Positions 43,570 through 53,131 of a stretch of 64,000 nt of DNA are shown one piece after another. This DNA comes from Sutcliffiella sp. FSL R7-0096 (GTDB taxonomy: Bacteria > Bacillota > Bacilli > Bacillales > Bacillaceae_I): NCBI RefSeq assembly GCF_038595065.1, contig NZ_CP152003.1, positions 1,778,001 through 1,842,000 on the forward strand, written 5' to 3'. The position numbers and the translations under genes are program-made. Position 1 is the stretch's first letter. Every line of letters begins with the position of its first letter. A model generated the notes under the pieces. It was not told where the DNA came from. It worked only from the letters and a program-made list of their open reading frames with translations, and did no database searches.

Positions 43570-44229
43570 ATGAAGAAAACAATGCTTCTAGGATTAATAA
43601 GTTCTGCACTTTTATTAGGAGGATGTGGAATGAAATTGGATAGTAGTAGGAGTCAAAGTACAGGAGAAAAGAACGCTCCAAATTCAACCGCCTTTAATGA
43701 TGAATTTTCAAAAGATTTTTTTAAGTCTTCAGAACAAGTGGTAGAAGGACACTATCTCTTTGAATCTCAAACCGGCGGGTATACCATTCATATTCCTATA
43801 AATGCTTCTTTGGACAAAGCAGCCTATGAGAGAGCAGGGGATGAATTTGAAGCGGTAGGTTTTGTGGAAAATGATGAAAAAGAAAACCTCTCTTTTTATT
43901 ACAACATTAACTACGATGATCAACCTAGAGCAAACGATATCGAATTTAAATTGGATATGTTTGACACATATTTGAATTATACAGGGAATTTTGAGGAGTA
44001 TACAAAAGAGAATACTACTTATTACTACGCTGAGAACGTTTTTGAATACGAAGGAAAAAAGAGTTACAGATATTTTGCCTATATAAAACCTGATATAAAA
44101 GATAAGGGTGTAAATTTTATTGGAAGAGTGACATGTATTGACTATGAGAAGCCTTGTACACAAGAAAGTAATCATGCCAAAGAGATGGTATTAAATATCA
44201 TGCATTCAATTGATTTTAAATCTAGGTGA
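43570..44229 (+). CDS. Lipoprotein, candidate immunity partner of the adjacent lipase
   Basis: A 219-residue lipoprotein. Signal peptide MKKTMLLGLISSALLLGGC places the lipidated Cys near residue 19, so the protein faces the outside of the membrane. The mature part is acidic and Tyr/Asn-rich, without a known domain that I recognise. A possible disulfide pair lies in TCIDYEKPC. ATG 43570 follows GGGGGAAGGG; an upstream frame start at 43534 is not needed. It ends six bases before the lipase-domain gene, implying coexpression. By analogy with the S. aureus TslA/TilA pair it could protect against that lipase; this is inference from gene order and localisation only. Confidence 0.65.
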   Translation: MKKTMLLGLISSALLLGGCGMKLDSSRSQSTGEKNAPNSTAFNDEFSKDFFKSSEQVVEGHYLFESQTGGYTIHIPINASLDKAAYERAGDEFEAVGFVENDEKENLSFYYNINYDDQPRANDIEFKLDMFDTYLNYTGNFEEYTKENTTYYYAENVFEYEGKKSYRYFAYIKPDIKDKGVNFIGRVTCIDYEKPCTQESNHAKEMVLNIMHSIDFKSR

Positions 44230-44234
44230 TTGAT

Positions 44235-46268
44235 ATGGATAAGACTGAAGTTCTCCATTCAGAAATATTAATAGCAAGAATTGTGGAATTGGAATATAAG
44301 GATTTAACAATTGAAAATATTAGACGGACTTACATTGAAGAGACAGGAAAAGAGCCGCCTGGAGAAATAACATTGTACCATTCAGATGACCTCCCTAAGT
44401 CTGTAAGAGATTATGATTCTGGCTTTGATGGCACAGTAATTCATTTTATGGATTTAAAGTCAGGACTCAATGAATCTTACACAATTACTAGAGGAAGCGA
44501 AATGGGTGAAAACAATGGGGATGGGCCAATGAGTGATTGGTTATATAATCTCTTTGGAATTTTTGGTGGGAAGGTGCAAAACCAATTTCAAGATGCTCGG
44601 TATTTTGAAAAATATGTAAGTGACGAGATGAATAAAATTGTAGAAAAAGAACACGATCATTTAAAAAAGCAAGGAAAAGATATAAATATTGAACTTACTA
44701 AATACGGAATAGGGCACTCTCTTGGAGGGAATCTTATACAAACATTGCAAATTTTGGACGTGCCCTTTGATAGAGTATTAGCTATAAATGACGCGCCTCC
44801 GAATGCATACCAACTTGCCGGGCTGGACATTGACTTTCAAGAATCTATTTTTCTAAAATTTAATATCCACAGTAGAAAATTCGATGACATCTACAAACTA
44901 GATCCTATTAAACTCAAAGAATTTGCTGAGGAATATTATCATGTCCCTGGCCAGAGCATCCATCATATAACGATAAAAGAAGAAATATTATATTCAGTCA
45001 TAGGCTTTAGAGGTTTTTTAGACCTTGGTTCTCGTGAAGTTTTGAACACATACCCCCACACAGATGGCATCGAAAAAAACATGAGTAATGTTTCTGATGA
45101 GAACTTATTGGGAATTCAACAATTCGTCATCAAACACGCCCCAGCATACGAAAAAGCAGGCATCGACGGCCTCATGGGAAGCATGTTCGGTATTGATCAA
45201 CAGCTTTTCACCACAATCAATAAAATCAAACAGGATTGGAAAAAAATCTTCGAACCCCCGAAGTGGAAACGAGGAGCGGTTCCAATGACATTTGGTGTTA
45301 TTGGATTTGGAAGCTTTACAGTGGATATGCCTTTTGCGTATCCAGTTAAAGAATTTCCAAGTGAATTCTTTTCTAATCAGAAAGAATTTATCTCAAGGGC
45401 TTTGGAGATTAAAGCTAAACTTCAAGAATTGACAGAAGTCCTTCCTTCTTTATTTGCTCTGGTTGGGGAAATCAGCTCTGATCTTATGAAGATGATTCAG
45501 GTTCATGTAGAGGAAATGCTCGGTAGCATTAAGCGAATGATAGAAGCTATAGGTAGTGCTGCTATAGATATAGGAAAGAATCTTGTAAAAGACACTTTTA
45601 CTCATAATTTGTCACAGCATGAGAATATCCTGACAGTAATTGAACTGGCCGCAACCATGGAGCAGGAGGGCAGGAATATTCAAAACAGCTATCAAGCGAT
45701 CATTGATGATACAAAAGGATTTGTCGGCGAATTTGGAGATGCTGCCCATGCGCATGGGATGGAGCATGTTGTGAACTCTTTGAATCAAGTAGAAGGGCGT
45801 AGATACGAAGGGACAGATATGGTCCGGTATAAAAATGCCACGGACGGAAGGACCATTGAGGTGAATCTTTCATCTGCGGTAAGGATTTATCAACTAGGTC
45901 TAGATAAATGTATGGAAAAGGAAGAAGCACTCACTTCGTGGAGAAGACTGTATTATACAGAATATGTTGATGACCTGGAATTCAGGAAACAGCGGGTGAT
46001 GAATGCCATACACCAGATGGAAGCGAATCCGAATAATTATAGGTATCTTCTCCCGGTTTCAAATAGTTATGTGAAAGTTACCAAGATAAATGTCCATGAG
46101 TTTATTAGGCCGCTAGATCCTATGTTTCAGGATTCTTTTGAGGGAATGTATCATTATCTTCGGGAGGAAATTGAAAAATCTAAAGCTATGATCGGTAGGG
46201 TCCGAAAGTCAATTGAAGAATTATTTGAAGAAGATCAGAGCATTTCGAAGATGTTTGAATTACGGTAA
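44235..46268 (+). CDS. Lipase-domain protein, candidate T7SS effector
   Basis: A 677-residue protein without a signal peptide. The N-terminal ~330 residues form an alpha/beta-hydrolase-like (DUF6792-type) domain with the nucleophile elbow GIGHSLGGN (Ser162), as in class 3 lipases. The C-terminal ~300 residues are almost entirely helical, with a glycine-bearing hydrophobic stretch (MIEAIGSAAIDIGK) and coiled ends. Lipase first and helical targeting domain last is the reverse of LXG toxins and matches the layout of the secreted lipase toxin TslA. ATG 44235 follows TAGGTGATTGAT; GTG 44226 lacks a ribosome binding site. A lipoprotein gene precedes it and a small helical gene and yukE follow. Confidence 0.72.
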   Translation: MDKTEVLHSEILIARIVELEYKDLTIENIRRTYIEETGKEPPGEITLYHSDDLPKSVRDYDSGFDGTVIHFMDLKSGLNESYTITRGSEMGENNGDGPMSDWLYNLFGIFGGKVQNQFQDARYFEKYVSDEMNKIVEKEHDHLKKQGKDINIELTKYGIGHSLGGNLIQTLQILDVPFDRVLAINDAPPNAYQLAGLDIDFQESIFLKFNIHSRKFDDIYKLDPIKLKEFAEEYYHVPGQSIHHITIKEEILYSVIGFRGFLDLGSREVLNTYPHTDGIEKNMSNVSDENLLGIQQFVIKHAPAYEKAGIDGLMGSMFGIDQQLFTTINKIKQDWKKIFEPPKWKRGAVPMTFGVIGFGSFTVDMPFAYPVKEFPSEFFSNQKEFISRALEIKAKLQELTEVLPSLFALVGEISSDLMKMIQVHVEEMLGSIKRMIEAIGSAAIDIGKNLVKDTFTHNLSQHENILTVIELAATMEQEGRNIQNSYQAIIDDTKGFVGEFGDAAHAHGMEHVVNSLNQVEGRRYEGTDMVRYKNATDGRTIEVNLSSAVRIYQLGLDKCMEKEEALTSWRRLYYTEYVDDLEFRKQRVMNAIHQMEANPNNYRYLLPVSNSYVKVTKINVHEFIRPLDPMFQDSFEGMYHYLREEIEKSKAMIGRVRKSIEELFEEDQSISKMFELR

Positions 46269-46273
46269 AGGGG

Positions 46274-46612
46274 GTGGTAGGAATAGGACTATATAAAACT
46301 TCGTATGCTTTTGCACCATATGAAGATTTGCGAAATAAGCACCTTATTTTTAATGCGGAACTAGGAAAAGTTCGTTCTATTAGTGATGAGTTGGCAAGTA
46401 TTATTAATGCAGAACTCGAAGCAAATAAAGGGAAAGTAATGGAAGAATCTTTATTGGAATTTAATAAGAATCACCGCCTGTTTACCATTATCACCAATGA
46501 TCAGTCACGGCTGATGACCACCCTTTCCAATAAATACCACGAACATGTGGATGAGATGAACAGGCAAGACCTGACAATCTACTATGAAGAATTAAGCAAG
46601 ACCATCCGTTAA
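46274..46612 (+). CDS. Small helical protein, candidate targeting partner of the lipase
   Basis: A 112-residue, fully helical and soluble product (YEDLRNKHLIFNAELGKV ... IINAELEANKGK ... YHEHVDEMNRQDLTIYYEEL). Its size and helical content resemble the small WXG100-like partners that form complexes with T7SS effectors (Lap-type), but it has no WXG motif. It starts five bases after the lipase-domain gene. GTG 46274 is the only early start in frame, though its G-rich ribosome binding site sits unusually close, so the true start is uncertain. Confidence 0.6.
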   Translation: MVGIGLYKTSYAFAPYEDLRNKHLIFNAELGKVRSISDELASIINAELEANKGKVMEESLLEFNKNHRLFTIITNDQSRLMTTLSNKYHEHVDEMNRQDLTIYYEELSKTIR

Positions 46613-46738
46613 AAGGTCGAAATACCTAGAAAAATATCAATCTGTGAAAAAAATACTATATTTAGAGGTTTCGTATTTTGGGGATACGGGTAATAATGGG
46701 TATATATTACTCATTTTCCTATAATTCCTACTTTAGAA

Positions 46739-46768
46739 TTGACCTCTTAGTTGTGTATTTTTTACAAT
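46739..46768 (+). promoter_or_regulatory. Sigma-A-like promoter of yukE
   Basis: TTGACC (46739-46744), 18 bases, TACAAT (46763-46768), 35 bases before the yukE start codon. The separate promoter agrees with high yukE expression. Confidence 0.65.
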
Positions 46769-46803
46769 AAAAGTAACTTATTAAAGAAATGGAGAGATGT
46801 AGA

Positions 46804-47097
46804 ATGTCAGGAATTATTCGCGTTACCCCTGCAGAGTTAGTTGGAATGTCCACTCGTTACAGAAGTGAAAGCAGCCAGGTTGGGGATCAAATCAACCGCT
46901 TGGACAACATGATCCGTGAGCTTGAAAGTGTTTGGGAAGGTGAATCCAGCCGTGCATTCAGCGACCAATACCAATCTTTAAAGCCTTCTATCATTCAAAT
47001 GCAACAACTGCTTGAGGATATTTCTGTTCAGCTTAGCAACACAGCTAGAGCACTTGAAGATGCTGATACTCAAATCGCAAGCCAAATTCGCGGTTAA
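46804..47097 (+). CDS. yukE: WXG100 protein YukE (EsxA)
   Basis: A 97-residue helical hairpin protein of the WXG100 family with the turn motif WEGESS (Trp44). The C-terminal helix contains the ALEDADTQIA region that includes the secretion-signal position. It is the small secreted substrate and partner of the type VIIb system and normally forms a homodimer. ATG 46804 lies after GGAGAGATG; the upstream in-frame ATG 46789 is part of that ribosome binding site region. The gene has its own promoter and a terminator-like hairpin behind it, so it is probably made in excess over the machine. Confidence 0.92.
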   Translation: MSGIIRVTPAELVGMSTRYRSESSQVGDQINRLDNMIRELESVWEGESSRAFSDQYQSLKPSIIQMQQLLEDISVQLSNTARALEDADTQIASQIRG

Positions 47098-47159
47098 TTT
47101 TTCAGAAATAACTAGTAAATCTTAACTGAGATTATAAATTCCTTAAGGCTAGCAAAAAG

Positions 47160-47205
47160 AAAGAAGGAGCGCCATTCTTATTGATTTGAATGCGTTCCTT
47201 CTTTT
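47160..47205 (+). terminator. Internal terminator between yukE and yukD
   Basis: AAAGAAGGAGCGC / GCGTTCCTTCTTT gives a 13-bp stem (one G-T pair) around a 19-base loop, followed by TT. Partial read-through would lower expression of yukD and later genes relative to yukE. Confidence 0.8.
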
Positions 47206-47219
47206 ATGAGGTGAAAACG

Positions 47220-47459
47220 GTGTACATAGAAATAACGATCGATTTGAAAAATTATCAAGGAAAATCCTTTGATCTTCGGTTATCCAATTACCATACGGTG
47301 AAGAAAGTGGTGGATATTGTGTGGCAGGCTTCCTCTATCGCTGAACCTCAAAGGGAGGGTCACTGGATTAGGGTTACAAATAAACAGTTGATTTTATCAG
47401 GAACAGACAAACTGGTGGAACATGGAATTACATCTGGGGACCGTTTGGAAATCCTATAA
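47220..47459 (+). CDS. yukD: T7SS ubiquitin-like protein YukD (EsaB)
   Basis: A 79-residue beta-grasp protein (VYIEITIDLKNYQGKSFDL then RLS ... LSGTDKLVEHGITSGDRLEI), the size and fold of YukD/EsaB. These small ubiquitin-like proteins are required for type VIIb secretion or its control. GTG 47220 follows ATGAGGTGAAAAC; the frame's earlier start at 47190 lies inside the terminator hairpin. It is followed 14 bases later by yukC. Confidence 0.88.
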   Translation: MYIEITIDLKNYQGKSFDLRLSNYHTVKKVVDIVWQASSIAEPQREGHWIRVTNKQLILSGTDKLVEHGITSGDRLEIL

Positions 47460-47473
47460 AGGAGCAATGAATC

Positions 47474-48670
47474 ATGTCTGATCAAAGTCGAACATATCTA
47501 GAAGAAGAATTACAAGCGGTGCTATCAAAGGAAGGAGAAACAGTAAAGCTTGTATTCCAAAAAGAACGAATTAAGTTGGAAGAGGCAGACGAAATAAGTA
47601 TGCTTCAAAATGTTCATCCAACTATTATGAGAAAAATTCAGGAAACGGAAGATGAACTAACAATCATCTATCATATTTCCCCTGCTTTTGCTTCTTTTGC
47701 ACAATTGAAAAGAAAAGAAGAAAAAAGTAGATGGATTTTTGCCTCGCAATTAATTAAGAGTGTAAAAGATCACTCTCTTTCCAGACTTCATCTCCTTGTT
47801 TGTCCTGAAAACTTGGTAGTGGATGAAAGCCTGACTCCTTATTTTCTTCACTATGGTGTAATGGAAAGCCTCCCGCCATATGAAAAAGATGATGAAAAAC
47901 TATGGAAGGAGACAAAGGCTGTTATCGCTACTGCCATTGACAGCAAATATACCTTCAAAGAATATTTGAAACTTTCTCAAACATTGGAACTATCCTCTAT
48001 AGCCAAGTCCATTATGAATGCAAAGAATGAAGACGAGCTATTGGACATTATCCGTAAGGGGATAAAAAAGTTAGAGGATAAAGAAAAACAGTTGATTCAT
48101 CTTCCTAAAAGAAAATGGAAAATCACAAGATACGCAACCGTTGGTTTATCGGTCCTATTAATTCCAACACTAATTTTGGTGGTGTACTCCTTTTTATTTG
48201 CACAGCCAAAACAAGCTGCATTTGTTCAGAGTTCAGAGCACTTCCTTAAAAATGAATATAGTCAGGTTGTTACAACGTTAAATGCTTATGATGCCAAAGA
48301 TATGCCGCGTGTGGTGCAATATAAACTAGCAACTTCATACATCATTAACGAATCATTGAACGAAGACCAAAAGGATACCTTGCAAAATAGAATAACTCTT
48401 CAATCAGACCGGAACTATTATCTTTATTGGATACATATAGGGCGTGGGGAAGCAGAACAAGCTTTGGATATTGCAAGATCTTTAGAGGATTCTGAAATCA
48501 TTTTGTATGCTTTATTGAAATATAAAGAACAGGTCAGGGCTCAGCAAGATTTATCAGGAGAAGAAAAGCAGAATCAATTAAAGGAAATCCAAGATGAAAT
48601 TGATGAATATGCAGAAGCGATAAAGGCTCTGGAAGAAGAGGAAGAAACAGAAGTGAGTGATGAAGAATAG
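47474..48670 (+). CDS. yukC: T7SS pseudokinase-like membrane protein YukC (EssB)
   Basis: A 398-residue bitopic protein: a cytoplasmic pseudokinase-like domain (residues 1-~215), one transmembrane helix (TVGLSVLLIPTLILVVYSFL, ~221-240) and an extracellular helical domain ending in a run of Glu. This is the usual EssB/YukC plan, a core subunit of the secretion complex. ATG 47474 follows AAAGGAGCAATGA. The acidic, coiled C-terminus (EEEEETEVSDEE) is typical. Next gene follows after 39 bases. Confidence 0.88.
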   Translation: MSDQSRTYLEEELQAVLSKEGETVKLVFQKERIKLEEADEISMLQNVHPTIMRKIQETEDELTIIYHISPAFASFAQLKRKEEKSRWIFASQLIKSVKDHSLSRLHLLVCPENLVVDESLTPYFLHYGVMESLPPYEKDDEKLWKETKAVIATAIDSKYTFKEYLKLSQTLELSSIAKSIMNAKNEDELLDIIRKGIKKLEDKEKQLIHLPKRKWKITRYATVGLSVLLIPTLILVVYSFLFAQPKQAAFVQSSEHFLKNEYSQVVTTLNAYDAKDMPRVVQYKLATSYIINESLNEDQKDTLQNRITLQSDRNYYLYWIHIGRGEAEQALDIARSLEDSEIILYALLKYKEQVRAQQDLSGEEKQNQLKEIQDEIDEYAEAIKALEEEEETEVSDEE

Positions 48671-48709
48671 GTCCTGCAATAAATTGAGGGTTTGAAATGA
48701 GGTGAGCCT

Positions 48710-51700
48710 GTGAAGAATTTTTGGGTATTTTATAAAGACCATTATCAAAAAATGAATGTAACAACAAATCAACGCATTACGATAGGGAGAGAGATGGACG
48801 ATCATCTTACCGTGCTTTCCTTACCTTTTACAGCAGAATCCATTTCTGTAGAACTGGAGGATGAAGGTTTCTCTGTAAAACAAAATGATAGACAAATAGG
48901 ATACGGTACAACTATCAAGCCATTTGAATGGAAAGTAAAAGGAGACACGGTGAAGATGGTAGCGACCGAGGGCGGCGGTTCCGTCAAAACCTATTATATA
49001 GGGGATAAAAAAGACGCAGCAATTTCTATTAATGAAGTCTCCCTGCAATTGACAAGAAGTTTTTCCCGAGAGTGGGTTGTTAAATCTGAAGGTTCAACAT
49101 GTTATTTGAATGGCCGCCGACTTGAAGGGAAGGCCGTGTTGGAAAAAGGAGACCTTTTGCTTTTATCATACTCCGAGATACGTTTTATAGAAGAGGATTT
49201 GATTGAGATTGAATCTAGGGTAGACTATGTGACTAATTTAACAGAAATGAAAAGCCCTCAATCGGAAATGAAAAAGAAGTATCCAAATTATCGCAGAACT
49301 CCGAGAATGGTTTATGATCTTCCTGACGACAAAGTTTCTTTGCAATTCCCTTCCCAGGAATCCGATGACAACAATAAAGGTTTGTGGCTAATCATCATGC
49401 CTCCCCTTATAATGCTAATCGTAATGGGTGTGGTTGCACTTGTTGCACCAAGGGGAATATTTATCATCATCTCCATGGTTATGTTCATGACCACGTTAAT
49501 TACATCGACTGTACAGTTCTTCAAAGAAAAAGCAAATCGTAAAAGACGTGAAGAGCGTCGCAGAAGGGTATACAGCCTCTATCTTGAAAATAAACGACGT
49601 GAGCTACAGGATTTGGCAGACAAACAAACGCATGTCTTAACCTTCCATTTCCCATCTTTTGAAAGGATGAAATATTTAACCCATCAGATTTCTGACCGCA
49701 TTTGGGAACGCTCGATGGAAAGTCATGATTTTCTACAATTTAGGTTAGGACGTGGAAAGGTCCCTTCCAGTTATGAAATCAGCATTAATTCAGGAGATAT
49801 GGCCAATAGGGAAATTGACGACTTATTGGAACAATCCCAGCTAATGGAAAAAGTGTATAGGGAAATTGATAATCTCCCAATCGTAGCTGACTTATCCAAA
49901 GGAGCCATTGGATTGGTTGGGAAAGAATCTGTCATGAAAAATGAGATACATCAGATTATCGGTCAGCTATCCTTTTTCCATAGCTACCATGACTTACGAT
50001 TTGTCTTTATTTTCAATGAGAAAGAATATGACCAATGGGAATGGGTTAAATGGCTTCCACACTTCCAAGTTCCGCACTCCTTTGCCAAAGGGCTCATCTA
50101 TAATGAACAGACAAGAGATCAGTTGCTTTCTTCCATTTATGAGATGCTAAGGGAAAGAGATTTGATGGAAGATAAGGAAAAGGTCGCTTTCTCTCCACAT
50201 ATAGTCTTTATCATTACAGAACAGCAACTTATTGCTGATCATGTCATTCTTGAATACTTAGAAGGCAATCATAAGGACCTTGGGATATCGGTTATTTTTG
50301 CTGCAGATTCCAAGGAAAGCTTGTCTGATAATATTGAAACGCTTGTGAGGTATATCAATACCCATGAAGGGGATATTCTAATCCAGGAAAAAAAAGCCGT
50401 TTCCATACCATTCCGTTTGGATGCCCATAGGATAGAGGGAAACGAGAATTTTTCAAGGATGCTTCGCACACTTGACCATCAGGTGGGGATGACCAATTCT
50501 ATCCCAAACAGCGTTTCATTTTTAGAGATGATGAAAGTAAAGGAAGTAGGAAAACTGCCGATTAAAGAAAATTGGCTTTCAAGAGAGTCTTCCAAATCTC
50601 TTGCCGTACCAATCGGGCTTAAAGGAAAGGAAGATATATCGGTATTGAACCTTCATGAAAAAGCACATGGTCCGCATGGACTTTTAGCTGGAACAACAGG
50701 TTCCGGAAAAAGTGAATTCTTACAGACATATATCTTGTCGCTTGCCATTCACTACCACCCTCATGAGGTAGCCTTTTTACTTATTGACTACAAAGGTGGT
50801 GGAATGGCCCAGCCGTTTGAAAATATGCCACACTTGCTTGGTGTCATTACCAATATTGAAGGAAGTAAAAACTTTAGTGCAAGGGCGCTAGCTTCCATTA
50901 AAAGTGAGCTGAAAAGACGTCAACGACTCTTTGACCAATATAAAGTGAATCATATTAATGCATATACCGATCTATATAAACAAAATAAGACGGAAGAGCC
51001 TCTTCCTCACCTGTTCTTGATTTCCGATGAATTTGCGGAATTGAAGGCGGAAGAGCCTGAGTTTATCAGAGAGCTGGTAAGTGCGGCCCGTATCGGAAGG
51101 AGCTTGGGTGTACATCTCATCCTCGCAACCCAGAAACCAGGGGGCGTAATAGATGAGCAGATCTGGAGTAATGCCCGTTTTAGAGTTGCCCTGAAAGTGC
51201 AAGATGCAGATGATAGCCGAGAAATATTAAAAAATGGGGATGCCGCATCCATCACCGAAACAGGTAGAGGGTATCTTCAAGTAGGAAATAATGAAGTGTA
51301 CGAATTATTCCAATCAGCCTGGAGCGGTGCACCGTATCTGGAGGACACTTCAGAATCAGAGGATGAGATTGCATTTGTAACAGACCTTGGACTTGTACCG
51401 TTATCAGATGTTTCTACAACAAAAAGAAAGAAGAAAAGCGGCAAAACAGAAATCGATGCCGTTGTGGAAGAGATTCACTCTGTGCAAGGAAATATGGGGA
51501 TCATGAAGCTTAGCAGTCCTTGGCTGCCACCACTAGAAGGAAGGCTATCACGTAATCACTATAGCACCCAAGAAACAAATATCATTCCGCTTGCGCTGAT
51601 GGATGAACCGGAAAAACAATCACAAACAGTCTATAACTATGAAATGCTTGAAGATGGCAACATCGGAATCTTTGGATCTTCCGGATACGGAAAGTCGCAT

Positions 51701-53131
51701 ACTGTCCTAATGTTGCTTCTAAGTATTGCTGAAAAATACACACCAGAAGAGGTACACTATTACATTTTTGATTTCGGGAACGGAACATTGTTACCAGTTA
51801 GGCAGCTTCCACATACTGCCGACTACTTCCTGATGGATGAAGAGCGCAAGATTGAAAAATTCATGAGGATCCTTAAAGATGAAATGGCACGCCGGAAGGG
51901 CTTGTTCCAGCAAAGGGAAGTCAGCTCGATTAAGATGTATAATGCTTTGAGTGAAGAAAAGTTACCGTTAATGTTCATGACCATTGATAATTTTGATCTA
52001 ATCAAAGAGGAAATGCAGGATTTGGAAATGCAGATTAATCAATTCGTTAGAGATGGTCAATCCCTCGGAATATATATGATATTTACGGCTACAAGGGTCA
52101 ACTCTATCAGGCAATCACTGATGAACAACTTGAAAACAAAAATTGTTCACTATCTAATGGATAATAGTGAAGCTTTCACGATACTTGGCAGAGTACCTTA
52201 TAGTCCAGAACCTATCCCTGGACGTGCCATCATTAAGAAAGATGATGCCTGTTTCTCTCAAGTTTTCTTGCCCGGAGACGGAAAAGATGACTTTGAAATA
52301 CTGGATTCGATTCGAAATGACGTCCAGACATTAAAAGGAAAATATAGCGAGTACAAGGAACCTCAGCCTGTACCTATGCTTCCATCTGATCTCAATGTCA
52401 TTAATTTTGCTAAATATACAGAAGGGAAGATGAAGAACGGCCTTGTACCTATTGGACTTGATGAAGAATTCGTACAGCCGGTATTTATCAATTTCGATAA
52501 ATACAAGCATTGCATGATTGTTGGACAGGCCCAAAAAGGAAAAACCAATGTGATAAAAGTGATCCTGAATTCCACCCTGGATCAAGGTGTCGACTCAATC
52601 GGACTATTTGATTCCTTTGATAGAAGCCTTTCCAATTACAATGAAGAAAACAAAGTAACATATCTGGAGACAAAAGATCAAATCGGAATCTGGGTGCAAG
52701 AAGTAGAGCAAAAGTTGCTTGAGAGGGAAACTGACTATCATGAGAAAGTCCAATTCGGTGACACCTCCATGGATTACCCACCTATATTCCTGGTTGTTGA
52801 TGGCTATGCAAGGTTCGTCCAAAACTTGGACTCATTGCTGCAAGATAAGTTCGCAAGATTAATTAAGAACTACAGCCATTTAGGTTTCAATCTGGTTGTA
52901 GCAGGCAGCAATAATGACCTTTCCAAAGGCTATGATACATTAACGATGGAAGTGAAGCAGATTCGTCAGGCGATGGTACTGATGAAAAAATCTGAACAGA
53001 ACATTTTCACGTTGCCATATGAACGAAAAGAAGAAGAAATACAGCCAGGGTATGGTTATTACGTAATTAATGGCAAGGAAATGAAAATACAGATTCCGCT
53101 TTGTGCCACTGAAAGGAAGGTATACACATGA
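48710..53131 (+). CDS. yukB: T7SS FtsK/SpoIIIE-type ATPase YukB (EssC)
   Basis: A 1473-residue motor of type VIIb secretion. It has two FHA-like domains (~1-185), two transmembrane helices (~224-270) and a linker, then three FtsK/SpoIIIE ATPase domains: Walker A GTTGSGKSE (~661), GSSGYGKSH (~988) and GQAQKGKTN (~1271). The third Walker A is degenerate, as in other EssC proteins. Substrates bind the C-terminal ATPases. GTG 48710 follows GAGGTGAGCC. It overlaps yueB by four bases (ATGA), consistent with translational coupling. Confidence 0.93.
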   Translation: MKNFWVFYKDHYQKMNVTTNQRITIGREMDDHLTVLSLPFTAESISVELEDEGFSVKQNDRQIGYGTTIKPFEWKVKGDTVKMVATEGGGSVKTYYIGDKKDAAISINEVSLQLTRSFSREWVVKSEGSTCYLNGRRLEGKAVLEKGDLLLLSYSEIRFIEEDLIEIESRVDYVTNLTEMKSPQSEMKKKYPNYRRTPRMVYDLPDDKVSLQFPSQESDDNNKGLWLIIMPPLIMLIVMGVVALVAPRGIFIIISMVMFMTTLITSTVQFFKEKANRKRREERRRRVYSLYLENKRRELQDLADKQTHVLTFHFPSFERMKYLTHQISDRIWERSMESHDFLQFRLGRGKVPSSYEISINSGDMANREIDDLLEQSQLMEKVYREIDNLPIVADLSKGAIGLVGKESVMKNEIHQIIGQLSFFHSYHDLRFVFIFNEKEYDQWEWVKWLPHFQVPHSFAKGLIYNEQTRDQLLSSIYEMLRERDLMEDKEKVAFSPHIVFIITEQQLIADHVILEYLEGNHKDLGISVIFAADSKESLSDNIETLVRYINTHEGDILIQEKKAVSIPFRLDAHRIEGNENFSRMLRTLDHQVGMTNSIPNSVSFLEMMKVKEVGKLPIKENWLSRESSKSLAVPIGLKGKEDISVLNLHEKAHGPHGLLAGTTGSGKSEFLQTYILSLAIHYHPHEVAFLLIDYKGGGMAQPFENMPHLLGVITNIEGSKNFSARALASIKSELKRRQRLFDQYKVNHINAYTDLYKQNKTEEPLPHLFLISDEFAELKAEEPEFIRELVSAARIGRSLGVHLILATQKPGGVIDEQIWSNARFRVALKVQDADDSREILKNGDAASITETGRGYLQVGNNEVYELFQSAWSGAPYLEDTSESEDEIAFVTDLGLVPLSDVSTTKRKKKSGKTEIDAVVEEIHSVQGNMGIMKLSSPWLPPLEGRLSRNHYSTQETNIIPLALMDEPEKQSQTVYNYEMLEDGNIGIFGSSGYGKSHTVLMLLLSIAEKYTPEEVHYYIFDFGNGTLLPVRQLPHTADYFLMDEERKIEKFMRILKDEMARRKGLFQQREVSSIKMYNALSEEKLPLMFMTIDNFDLIKEEMQDLEMQINQFVRDGQSLGIYMIFTATRVNSIRQSLMNNLKTKIVHYLMDNSEAFTILGRVPYSPEPIPGRAIIKKDDACFSQVFLPGDGKDDFEILDSIRNDVQTLKGKYSEYKEPQPVPMLPSDLNVINFAKYTEGKMKNGLVPIGLDEEFVQPVFINFDKYKHCMIVGQAQKGKTNVIKVILNSTLDQGVDSIGLFDSFDRSLSNYNEENKVTYLETKDQIGIWVQEVEQKLLERETDYHEKVQFGDTSMDYPPIFLVVDGYARFVQNLDSLLQDKFARLIKNYSHLGFNLVVAGSNNDLSKGYDTLTMEVKQIRQAMVLMKKSEQNIFTLPYERKEEEIQPGYGYYVINGKEMKIQIPLCATERKVYT

